From assembly GCA_964016985.1 (NCBI GenBank), contig OZ024825.1, positions 35,990,057 to 36,054,056 of the forward strand: 64,000 nt of DNA. Direction: 5' to 3'. Made by a program: the position numbers and the translations under genes. This document shows, one piece after another, positions 55,040 to 64,000 of the stretch. Numbering within the stretch: the first letter of the stretch is position 1; each line of letters opens with the position of its first letter. The notes beneath the pieces were generated by a model. It was not told where the DNA came from and searched no databases. It saw only the letters and a program-made list of their open reading frames with translations. The stretch comes from Anodontia alba. Lineage: Eukaryota; Mollusca; Bivalvia; Lucinida; Lucinidae.

Positions 55040-56110
55040 GTGTATTCTGAAACAAACAGGTAGACTAGTTTTTCAGAATCATTGCTGTTGTTTACCATAA
55101 TAATATAACATCTTTAGAAAAATATTGGTTTGTTCAAAGCAACCTTCAGACGATCCGCACAGTGAGAAAACATACCTGATAAGTTGTTCACCCAGAGAAG
55201 ACTTAGATCAGCGTGGATATCATAGGAGCCGCGACGTGAGAAAATGTGTCTTCGGGGTAAATACAAACAGTAAAGATCCAGGTAAGCCAGCGTAGAATAC
55301 AGCCTGATCAGGAACTTTGCTATACTTCGTTATGAGCTATAGACCTTTTTAAACACTACGTCACACATTAAACATCATTTGGAATCACTCGGTCTTTAAT
55401 GCAATGAACATTCTAGTCTCGTTCCTATTGGATGGCAGAAAGTTGTTGTTTACGTTTACCGGACAGTGCAATTGCCGATATTTTTCAGGAAAATAAAGCA
55501 GTTTCATTCGTCAAATGCTTCTTTTCAGAGGAGATTCTCATCGAGTGATCATTTAAATGTCATAAACACAAATATTTACATATATTTTGACAATATACTA
55601 CCTAAAACTAGGCGCAAAACTGGTCACCATAAAGCAATATTACGGGTACCCGCGTGCCTGCAGATATCGGAAAAAAATATCATTGAAACGTATGTATTTG
55701 TCTTAGGAAAAGCAGTCAAATTGCTTCTTAAAGTTGTATTTTAAAACTCTAGATAAAATTTACGATTCAATATATACCAAAAGGAATTTATTATCGAAGT
55801 AAAATTTGGCTTGAATCAATTGGTATCAATGGAACCGGAAGTGTTTTTGCCATCCACAATTTTTGGTCACGTGGCTTAAGAAATCACGTGGTCAGTAGCC
55901 CGGATGAAAACAATAACATTAAAAAAGGTCTATAGTACACAATGATTCTACAAGCGGACAGAGAAGACCCAGATCAGCCTGTGCGGATGCTTATATGATT
56001 ACAGGTTTCATCGGACAACTAAGACTCAGGTTAGACTGCGCAGATACGCAGATTAATTTAAGACTTCCCTAGGTGCACTTGTCAAAAAGTACATTTTCTG
56101 GCATAGTGGA
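55040..56110. other. ELOVL-B 3' region, no gene seen
   Basis: Contains two decayed palindromic repeats with GATCAG motifs (about 55155-55330 and 55955-56110). The frame at 55466-55744 on the + strand has no family features. Confidence 0.45.
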
Positions 56111-56121
56111 CCAAATAATTT

Positions 56122-56433
56122 TCAATGCCTTTGCTTTATATCTTTAGACTCCGAACTCTGTCCATTTCCAACAAAGCCTTTTGTTGTACTAGTGGCCGCA
56201 TTCTGGTTCCCGTCCAGTTTTGTGGCACTATTCACAGACTCGGCAGTTTCCGAAGTGTCAGTTTTCTTTGTTCTGGCGGATCTCCTCTTGATGTAAGCCT
56301 GGACGTAGAAATTCCCAAATAGTACCAGCATACTTATCATGTAGCCTATGACCAGATATTGTCCCCAGAGCGGGAAATCACAACCACTTGTATAAGCCAG
56401 CACCATGTGGAACAAGATAACCAGAAACTGCAC
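56122..56433 (-). CDS. ELOVL: ELOVL-B last exon: fatty-acid elongase C-terminus
   Basis: Acceptor CCACAG ends at 56434; stop TGA. Begins VQFLVILFHMVLAYTSGCDF, then [20 protein letters not shown], then a Ser/Thr/Lys-rich tail ending SSESKDIKQRH. It is closely similar to ELOVL-A exon 6 through KRRSA; the tails then diverge, B being 15 residues longer. With exon 5B it completes the TxxQxxQ motif. Same family role as ELOVL-A; substrate not predictable. Confidence 0.9.
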   Translation of the reverse strand: MQFLVILFHMVLAYTSGCDFPLWGQYLVIGYMISMLVLFGNFYVQAYIKRRSARTKKTDTSETAESVNSATKLDGNQNAATSTTKGFVGNGQSSESKDIKQRH

Positions 56434-56664
56434 CTGTGGAGTAAACCATGACTACATAAAGAGTTCCGGATAAGAGAACATTTGTATTTCTGTTTTCAAG
56501 CAAAAACATAGATACGTGTCTTCTTTATCCATAAAAAATACTTTGTTGATATTAATTAAAACCCAGCGGGCTGATCTGGGCTTTCACAGCTCCTGAACTC
56601 CAGACTGGCCTGGCTTCTTATATGCACTTACCAAGTGGTGTACTTACCGTAAAATTTGAATAAT

Positions 56665-56767
56665 CCCAGCGGGAAAATGACGTTTATACAACGTTGCCTC
56701 AACGTCGATGCAATGACGTTGCATCGAAGTTGAGGCGACGTTGTATAAACGTCATGTGCCCGCTGGG
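56665..56767. mobile_element. ACGT-rich palindromic element (copy 12), ELOVL-B intron
   Basis: CCCAGCGGGAAAATGACGTT ... AACGTCATGTGCCCGCTGGG, arms almost perfect through GTCGATGCAATGACGTTGCA. Confidence 0.8.
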
Positions 56768-57377
56768 ATATTAACCAACAGACCAACGTCTATGTTGTGC
56801 TACTTCCCAACTTCAGGTTTGACGTTTGTTTTATGTTGAAAATGAAAGACGAAAAGTTTTTAGTGCTTTTGACGAGTCTCGGTATATTGCTGTCATAAGA
56901 AGAGTCTCAATGAAACCGGAGCTCCGATTTTCGTTCTTTTACATGTTCTTTGTTTCCAAAGACATCTTCATTAATTTTAGTTTACTTCATGGCAGCTGGT
57001 AATAAGTGCTGGTCGTAAAACGTTTCCCCACACCTCGTCATTGCTTGTTTCCAAGGACAACCTTAATAAAGTTTATTTACAAGTAAAACATTAAAAAAAA
57101 CTTTTATGCAATACAGATTCTGGTCAAACAAAATTGGCAAAATTTTCCACATTTGTAGGCAAACATCATGATTCCATCCCTCGTAACCATGTATACTATC
57201 CTAAAATTAGAGCAGGTTTTTTTTAACTACATGGTGATATCAGTGTGTTAAACTTTCTAACGGAATGTTAAACCGTGTAGATCCTTCTCAAACTACTGTC
57301 TTTATGAGCAGTTTATACTAGTTTTATTTTGGTTGATGAAGACTGTCTATCGGAATATGTAAATATAATCTACTTAC

Positions 57378-57502
57378 CAACTGAAACATAGTGAGATACC
57401 TTTTCCACCATAGTTTGTCTTTTAACGATGGTATCAGACATAGACCATAGTAGGAGTACATAACTACATGCACAAGAGAGTTTAAACAGAAGCTTAACCA
57501 AA
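57378..57502 (-). CDS. ELOVL: ELOVL-B penultimate exon
   Basis: Acceptor TTTCAG ends at 57503, donor GTAAGT at 57377; 125 nt, same length and phases as ELOVL-A exon 5. Encodes [20 protein letters not shown], then [17 protein letters not shown]. The first codon would complete the T left by an exon 4 that is not in the window. Exons 1-4 were searched for up to 64000 and not seen, so they lie beyond the end or are missing. Confidence 0.92.
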
Positions 57503-57576
57503 CTGAAACGAAACAAAAAAAAAAAAGGCAAATTATACACAAGGCCAACGTACGTTCTGCCCACGTCAGCGCAAAT

Positions 57577-57652
57577 CCCAGCTAGCATTCTTTATAAATC
57601 TATAGCGGGCCGTTATCCGCCCGTCAGCTACCCTGACGGGCCGATAACGGCC
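57577..57652. mobile_element. Short palindromic element, CCCAGCTAGCATT end
   Basis: CCCAGCTAGCATTCTTTATA left, GCGGGCCGTTATCCGCCC and its inverse in the centre. 75 bp upstream of ELOVL-B exon 5. Confidence 0.6.
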
Positions 57653-57739
57653 CGGGATGATGTAACCGTCCATTTTAGTATAGACACGAATTTCATTTTT
57701 TGTGTGCACTTTATCGCTGTGTAAACGCTGGCAAATCAC

Positions 57740-58570
57740 TCACAAACTGCAAAGATAAAAATCTTAGATGTTGCCTTTGGAAGCAAAGGACACAGAAAAG
57801 AACGAAAATTGGAGACTCGGTTTTATTAAGTCTCTCAACATGCAACAATGTTTGCGAGGCTGAATACGCCCCCTCACCCCCACCCCCAGCATCGCCTTAA
57901 GCGCTATTCAATTTTCAAAGTAACCAGAATGGGCTCAATGATCCAAAGGAAATAAAAATATAATCTGCAATATGATAAAGTACGGGGAGACGTTTTACGG
58001 CCGCCACTCGGCACTTAACACACTCAGCAGTGAAGTAAAATTAAAAAAAGATTAAAAGGTTGCCTTTGGAAACAACGAACACACAAAAGAACGGAATCAG
58101 AGACTCGGTTTTAGTAAGTCTTCATAGGCAGCAATATAGCTTGCGAGGCCGCATACACCCTCTGTTACGAAAACACGCCTATTCAAATATACTGAAAATT
58201 TCACCACCAAAAACTGAAAGTTTTCAGATAAAAATTCTAATATTTTTTTCATATTTCTGCTCAAAAACATATATTGTGGGTACTCGTTAGAACCGCCTCG
58301 GCGAGGCGGTTCTAACGAGTATTCACAATCTATGTTTTTGAGCAGAAATAAGAAAACTAATGTATACCCCTGTAAACCCCAGTTTTACTATATAAAAGTG
58401 GGGTTTAAGGGGGTCAAAATTATATAGGTACGTTTTCGTGATGTCTAGCGCCGACTTAAGCGGTATTCGATTTTCAAAATAACCAGAATGGGCTCAATGA
58501 TCCCAAACGAAATAAAAATATAATCTGCACCATGATGAAATACGGAGAGACGTTTCAACAGTTTCAGCAG
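57740..58570. repeat. Direct duplication of about 300 bp, second copy split by a MITE
   Basis: GTTGCCTTTGGAA, GAGACTCGGTTTTA, ACCAGAATGGGCTCAATGAT and AAATAAAAATATAATCTGCA occur once at 57755-57985 and again at 58050-58545. In the second copy the element 58164-58443 (GTTACGAAAACACGCCTATT ... CGTTTTCGTGATG) separates the two halves. Confidence 0.7.
58164..58443. mobile_element. TTACGAAAACACGCC-ended palindromic MITE (nested)
   Basis: Full-length relative of 17368-17657, with hairpin GTACTCGTTAGAACCGCCTC and inverse and the CCCAGTTTTACTATATAAAA segment in the right half. Confidence 0.78.
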
Positions 58571-59235
58571 AGGGGCACACCACCATATTCACAGACATGT
58601 ACAAACTCTAATTACATTTTAAACGCCATTTCGATCATTTAAAGACAGGATTTTCAAACCGGGGGTTCTGGTTCCCAGTACAGGGAATATTTTACCTGTA
58701 TAGGTAAAGGTGTGAATTTAGTTTAGCCAATCAGTGAACTAAAAGAACCATACATGGTAATTCTGTTGAGTGACTGGAGATGTTACCTCCTTAATATCAA
58801 GAGACAGAACGACACTGTGGCACTTAATCCTCTTTTTATAGTGCACTCCTGTCTTTAAGTGTTTGATAGTAACAACAAAGAACGACTTAATAATATGCCA
58901 ATGACTGCCGATTATTTGAAACAAATTATTACAACAGAACAAACGTTATTCACAAATGATAAAAACAAAATCAACACTTTTGCAGACGTTATAATACAAG
59001 TGAAGATATCCGGGAAATGCCACAATCTCGCAACACAGCCACCCCTAGACACCAAAAGAAGTAGAGATGAGGAACAAATAATGACAAAACAAACGTCATA
59101 TATGAGATATAAAACCACCGACGCACAAGACAACAGAGAAGAACTGCATATCAAGATGTTGAACCATCTTGGAACGGTCAGAAGGAAAACTAACAGGTCC
59201 TTAAACTAATTTTACATGCGCGAAACCTCACTTAT

Positions 59236-59402
59236 CTCATGACGCAGCTCTAAATAGTACAACAGTAGGTCCCGGGTTCGAATCCCACTAGAGGCGATAT
59301 TTAGTTAATGACTGTACGGCGCATCATTGCACAGAGCCTTTCATTATCATCCTTTCATCGTCCCGATATAACTTAAATAATGTTGAAAGGGACGTAAACA
59401 CC
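59236..59402 (+). mobile_element. tRNA-derived SINE, family 3 (second copy, head decayed)
   Basis: B-box AGGTCCCGGGTTCGAATCCC and body CATTGCACAGAGCCTTTCAT, TGTTGAAAGGGAC, as at 12204. Confidence 0.65.
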
Positions 59403-59598
59403 AAACGATCAATGCTTTCTGTTTTCGTCTGGAAGTCACCCGGACGATTCTAAAACAGAAAGCAAAGTGGACAGCCGTGGAAGAAGATGACCACAATGCT
59501 AGCATCACAACATGAAAACAGTGAGCTTGCAAAGTGGAAAGCCTCCTAAAAGTCAATATCTAAACGTCGATCAAATGGAAACCTAGATTGTATATTAA

Positions 59599-59707
59599 CC
59601 CCAGCAGGCACACAACATTAAAATGACGTCGTATCAACGTCGATGCGATGTGATCACGTCGCATCGACGTTGATACGACGTCATTTTAACGTTGTGTGTC
59701 CACTGGG
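59599..59707. mobile_element. ACGT-rich palindromic element (copy 13)
   Basis: CCCAGCAGGCACACAACATT left; AACGTTGTGTGTCCACTGGG right; ACGTCGTATCAACGTCGATG pairs with CATCGACGTTGATACGACGT. Confidence 0.8.
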
Positions 59708-59709
59708 AC

Positions 59710-61200
59710 AGGTTTATGACATATTACACGTCAGACGTTGGTCGAAATGACCAATTTTGGGGAGCGCATAATTTCCTCCCGTTCTCGTTGTGTTCTCGTG
59801 TAGATAGACTTTGTTAGGTCAATAGTATGTGTCCAAAGCCTTTTATTGGTCAGTGCTTCATCTCGCATGGTCAGTGAAATGCCGAGCTTTTGATTTGACC
59901 AATGATGTATGGTATGATGTATGATTCCGAGCTTTTGATTAGTCAATATGGTATGACATATCAACAGGAAGTGGCGTAACAGAACAGAGTTTTCCAGGGC
60001 CGCCATTTTAGAAAACTGTCGAGAAGCAAGAGGATGAATACAGGGTACTTTTTCTAATGCATGGCCCGAATTTTGGGACTACATTATTTTCCAATCTGTA
60101 CTCGTTGTATTTTTGTGAAGAAAGATTTTGACAGGAATTTATATCAGCATTTGCCAGCGCCCAGTCAGACGACCGGGCAGGTACTAGACACATATTCAAG
60201 ATGGTTGTGGCATGTGGCAACTGCCAATGATAAGTACTCAGCCTGAGCATAAGCAGTCTTATCAGGGCCTTCGCTGTTCTCATTAAGTTTCTTTGGCTCT
60301 AAGAGTAGTTGTAGCACGTTCTCTGATCAGGGCCTTTGCTGTTCGCATTTGTTTTCTTTGGCTCTCAGACTAGTCGAAGAGTTCACAGGAAGTCTGATCA
60401 GTGCCTTCGCTGTTTGCATTAGGTTTCTATATATCTTAGAAAAATAAGATATATAAATCAGATGCGGTAATCGGAATGCATAATTTGAATATCAAAGACG
60501 GGGGTAGTGGGGGCAATTTTATTTTCATCTAACATCAATGTCTAGAAATGTATGTCTAAGAAAACAGGCCGTGTATTGCTGCAACGGCTGGATTTACAGG
60601 TGGCTCTGAAGTATCAGAAATTGCCGTACTGCCTGCTTATAGGGATATGTGCGGTAATTAGATCGACTACGGTATATCTGTTTTCATTCACAGTTTGATT
60701 CTTTTTTGACCATAATAAAAACTATTACTTTTAAAATTATTTTTATACAAACTGTTCTACCTGTCTGAATAATAGAATGGCCCGTCTGTGGCCAGCCTTC
60801 AAAGTATTCAGTGGGATGATCAATACGACCAATGAAAATTGTAAACTGTTATGAGACCAGACGATAATTTGAGTTTGTTACCTGACCTTTTTTGCACATT
60901 TCAGTTTTGTTCACTTTCGATACTACCACAAAGTATGATACTGGAATTAAATTTGTTTTTATTTTCTATTCTCCGTGAAAATGTATTGTGATATTCTGTT
61001 AGTTAATCTTTAAAAACGCATCAACCTCCTGGTGGGAACATTTATGTTTCAACTACGCATTAGAATTATCATATCTTTTGTATTCTTGTCGTTTCCAGGT
61101 GTGACTAATGAATACATAAGGTAAGGCGATGCTAATGAGTACATATATCCACCACACATCTGCTGGGTACGGATAAATGTACTCCTGTTTTCTTTCCAGC
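59710..61200. other. No gene seen; short repeats of TCTGATCAGGGCCTTTGCTG
   Basis: Three tandem-like units with CAGGGCCTTCGCTGTTC and GTTTCTTTGGCTCT lie at about 60245-60425. The rest is unremarkable AT-rich DNA, presumed ELOVL-B intron or upstream region. Confidence 0.45.
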
Positions 61201-61204
61201 ATAT

Positions 61205-61335
61205 CAAGCCTCTACTGAAAAGGGTTCCACCACTCTAGACGGGGAGCGAATACGTTCCTTTTCTCAGAAGGGAGACAAATCCCTTTTCTGAAGGCGAGCC
61301 AACTTTGACGGAATTGCCTCTCCTGAAAGTGCATC
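61205..61335. repeat. Palindromic repeat, ACTGAAAAGGGTTCCACCAC type
   Basis: Diverged member of the TCTACTCTAAAAGG group (3172, 18733, 26622). Confidence 0.45.
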
Positions 61336-61364
61336 TATTCTCCATAAAAATGAATAACCGCATA

Positions 61365-61579
61365 TTAACCCATTGTTGTCCGGGGTAATTGGCAAACAGT
61401 GCAGACCCAGATCAGACGCCACAGAACGCGGTGTCTGATCAGGGTCTCCACTGTTTGCAAATAGTTTAGACAGTTTTCTCTAGGAATATCCAAATCTCAA
61501 AGCTGGACGTACCTAAAACTGAAATTGGACTCTTCCAATAAATAGTGTAGGGGAGTCTATTAAGTCTGCCATGGGTTAA
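61365..61579. mobile_element. TTAA-flanked MITE, CCCATTG / CATGGG ends
   Basis: TTAA borders, hairpin core GCAAACAGTGCAGACCCAGA and inverse, body AAATTGGACTCTTCCAATAA, as at 14545 and 28321 (inverted orientation). Confidence 0.7.
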
Positions 61580-61956
61580 GGTTAAACGATAAACCGGAAC
61601 TTTTTCCTCTAAAGGAAAACACTAATAGTAAATGACTTGTTTCTGTGTCCAGTCACAGAATCATTCGATATTGTAGGACCTGTACAGCATGTCGAAGAAC
61701 ATCAGGATGCGCAGACTGATCGCCTATTGGACAAGGGCCATTTTCTCCTTTATTTATTTATTTTATTTATTTAAACCATGTTTAAAGAGGATGACACAAT
61801 TAGCTATAAATAACTATTTTACCTTGCGGTCCTCTAACTAAAATTTATATACATATATACAACAAGACTTAACTAATAGCTAAGAAATTCATGGGATAAA
61901 AGTAGCTTGTAGCGAAGTGAATGCTTATATAAAGTTGGTTTTTTTTTTAACTGAGC

Positions 61957-62435
61957 CACAACGTCAGAAAACGTACCCTCAGACATGTCCGCCCAGTGAA
62001 TATTCAGATCAGCCTGCGCAATCGCGCAGTCTGATCAGAATCTTCATTTGGCACATTTTAGACAGCCAAGGATGCAGTTTCTTCATGCAGACAACGAATA
62101 ATCTGATCAGACTGTGACTCTTCGTTTGGCACACATGTCAAAAGGTCCTTTTTCTCAGTTATCATATTTCATCTGGTAAAATTTCATACTCATACTGTAA
62201 CACAACTTAGCTTGGGGTTACTATAATTTGTCACATGACAAAACCAACAAAATGGCATGTGCGCCCAGCGAAAACTCAGATCAGCCTGGGCATCCGCCCA
62301 GTCTGATCAGAGTCTTCGCTGTCCGCATGAAGAAAGCTTGGGTCCTTAGCTACCCACTGAGAGCACAGCAAAGACTCTGATCAGACCGGGCGGATGACCA
62401 TGCTGATCTGTCTTCGCTGGGAGCATATGTCATTT
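61957..62435. repeat. Two ACCTTCTGACATGTG-type palindromic repeats
   Basis: 61957-62158 (CAGAAAACGTACCCTCAGAC ... CATGTCAAAAGG) and about 62247-62435. Each contains GATCAGCCTGCGCAATCGCG-like inner hairpins; four GATCAG-centred arms per copy. Confidence 0.6.
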
Positions 62436-62536
62436 TTTGTGCTTTTGTCATGACGTGGCACATTTGGTTAACAAATACAATGTACGTGACATCACAAACA
62501 GAGCCATTATAGCGACCAATCATGTTTTTTCGTGCA

Positions 62537-62767
62537 TTAACCCATTTATGTCGAGTGGAATCTCCTACCTTAACTTTTTGGACACGCCCATGTCCAGTTG
62601 AAGGAGTGTCTGGGTAGTTATTATTATTGCCAGATTTTATAGAAATTCCTGTACTTAATGCAAACTGTGTAGACCATGATCAGATGCCACGTTCTGTGTC
62701 GTCTGATCTGGGTTAACGCTGTTTGCCAATGTCCTTTTTTATGGGACGACAGGCATAAGTAGGTTAC
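62537..62767. mobile_element. TTAA-type MITE, CCCATTTATG family (diverged)
   Basis: Left TTAA CCCATTTATGTCGAG; right GGCATAAGTAGGTTAC (TTAA decayed). Hairpin core GACCATGATCAGATGCCACG. Confidence 0.6.
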
Positions 62768-62811
62768 TGTTTAAATATCATCTGAGGGACCGGTAAATAT
62801 TAATGCAATTG

Positions 62812-62905
62812 CAAAAAAAAAACAAAAAAAAAAAAAAACAAAAAAAAAAAAAAAAAAAAAAAAACAACAACAACAACAAAAAAACAAAAAACAAAACAAA
62901 AACAT
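62812..62905. repeat. A-rich low-complexity tract
   Basis: Poly-A with occasional C for about 90 bp. Confidence 0.9.
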
Positions 62906-63166
62906 GAGCGATGTTCTCGCATTTTTATATGTTTCCGTTCAAAAACATCACCAGCTAGTAAATAATCATACAATCTTTGATTAGGTTGTCGTATACAATG
63001 ATGTTAGAATGGCCATGACATCAACAAAAGTTCAGACAAAACACCAATTGCAGGCAGCCAACGTTATGTCACGAATGAGGTACGGTCCATTTTAAGTATT
63101 TTAAATAAAATCCATGTTCGAACCGCACGTGAATTCCACTGCCGGAATATGGTTTTCATTGTTTGA

Positions 63167-63432
63167 AAACAGTTTCCGGCCGATTTGCCAATGACTCCGA
63201 ACAACTATCTGGATAGGTATGTATGAAGGAACACAGTTTCTGGCCGATTTGACAATGTCTCCGAACAGCTATGCGGGTAGGTATTTATGCGAGAACACAG
63301 TTTCCGGCCGATTTGCCAATGGCTCCGAACAACAATGTGGATAGGTATTTATGCAGGAACACAGTTTTCAGCAGATTTGTCAATGGCCCCGAACAGCTAT
63401 GCGAATTAGTATGTATGCAGGAACACAGTTTA
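63167..63432. repeat. 64-bp tandem repeat, about 4 units
   Basis: Units start at about 63168, 63232, 63296 and 63360 with CACAGTTTCCGGCCGATTTG, then CTCCGAACAACTATG and ATAGGTATTTATGC. Period 64 bp, so it does not keep frame. Confidence 0.85.
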
Positions 63433-63437
63433 CGTTA

Positions 63438-63619
63438 TAGATAAACCATTGTTATTGTCGAGGTTTTGGTATACTGTAAATTATACCATAGTTTGGTGAC
63501 CTTTCACTGTCTGACCCCAAACGAGGCGGAGCCGAGTTTGGGTTAGACAGTGAAAGATCACCAAATTATGGTATACTTTACAGTATTCCCAAAACCGAGA
63601 CAATAACATGGTTTATCTG
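63438..63619. mobile_element. 182-bp palindromic element
   Basis: Arms AGATAAACCATTGTTATTGT and ACAATAACATGGTTTATCT; inner arms TTTCACTGTCTGACCCCAAA and the inverse around CGAGGCGGAGCCGAG. Directly adjoins the 64-bp repeats. Confidence 0.75.
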
Positions 63620-64000
63620 TTTTAACCAATGTATGGGACTGTTTTTTTTTTTCTTACAAAAACTATACTTTTTCTACTTTTTTACTTTTATTTCTCTTTT
63701 TTTTTTTTATATTTTTATGGTAGAGTGGTAACAGGCAGTCTGATGTAATGCTATACCAATTGACCTTGTGTATTAAAAAGGATGCAACACCCCACCTTTT
63801 TTGAATTAAACTAACTGAGGCACTACTGCTAAAATCTCATTGGTTGCAATCTTGTCAATCAAAAGAAATTACATCAGCATCTTAATTTGGTCAAACTTTG
63901 GTGCAATCTGGTTGGTCAGCTGTAGCTTTGGTCATTATAATATACTCCAGACAGACTGTCTGGTTTCATGTGTTTTATTCAACAAAAAATGTCATTTTTA

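Noticed and set aside
55466..55744. 92-codon + strand frame
   Set aside because: No family resemblance. Its position downstream of ELOVL-B, antisense and without splice context, gives no support.
58859..59209. 116-codon + strand open frame
   Set aside because: No recognisable motif, no splice or family support, polar low-complexity composition. A chance frame is as likely as a gene.
59347..59556. - strand frame with HCFHVV considered as an ELOVL-B upstream exon
   Set aside because: It lacks the HxxHH spacing and the KxxExxDT motif, and it overlaps a SINE tail.

Overview
This is a window of eukaryotic, AT-rich genomic DNA with spliced genes, long introns and very dense short repeats. It has no operons, ribosome-binding sites or bacterial features. 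The gene structures and the mix of repeats (tRNA-derived SINEs, palindromic miniature elements, a mariner, a CR1/jockey-like LINE) fit a marine invertebrate. I think a bivalve mollusc most likely; that is inference, not proof.

Genes. (1) On the + strand, the last three coding exons of an unrecognised gene lie at 2114-2206, 5592-5684 and 7514-7670. They join in frame and end in a hydrophobic C-terminus; the 5' part is outside the window. (2) On the - strand, a complete coding region for a very-long-chain fatty-acid elongase (ELOVL-A, six coding exons, 303 residues, 42719 to 24255) can be assembled by hand. Every junction keeps frame, and the KxxExxDT, HxxHH, HxxMYxYY and TxxQxxQ signatures are present. 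(3) The last two exons of a close paralogue (ELOVL-B, 57502-57378 and 56433-56122) lie upstream in the same orientation, so the locus is a head-to-tail tandem duplication. The 3' flanks of the two copies are also homologous (about 23.3-23.8 kb and 54.3-54.8 kb). ELOVL-B exons 1-4 are not in the window.

Layout. 0-8 kb: 3' end of the + strand gene, with introns packed with TTAA-flanked miniature elements and a 160-180 bp tandem array (4.08-5.28 kb). 8-23 kb: intergenic, with palindromic miniature elements, SINEs and three tandem arrays (15.9-16.2, 16.3-16.7, 19.1-20.6 kb). 23.3-42.7 kb: ELOVL-A. Its 9.3 kb intron 2 holds a roughly 59-copy 99-bp satellite (31.4-38.26 kb), split by a 5'-truncated LINE, and a 1340-bp mariner with perfect 29-bp ends and one premature stop. 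42.7-54.3 kb: spacer between the elongases, rich in ACGT-containing palindromes. 54.3-57.5 kb: 3' end of ELOVL-B. 57.5-64 kb: probably ELOVL-B intron; repeats only.

The most unusual theme is modularity of the small elements. One hairpin core (GCAAACAGTGTAGACCCAGATCAG and its inverse, about 30 copies) occurs inside elements with at least four different sets of termini, and a second hairpin (around TGTGGGTACTCGTTAGAA) is shared by at least three. Several nested insertions give a relative age order. No RNA gene, CRISPR array or conventional promoter could be supported.
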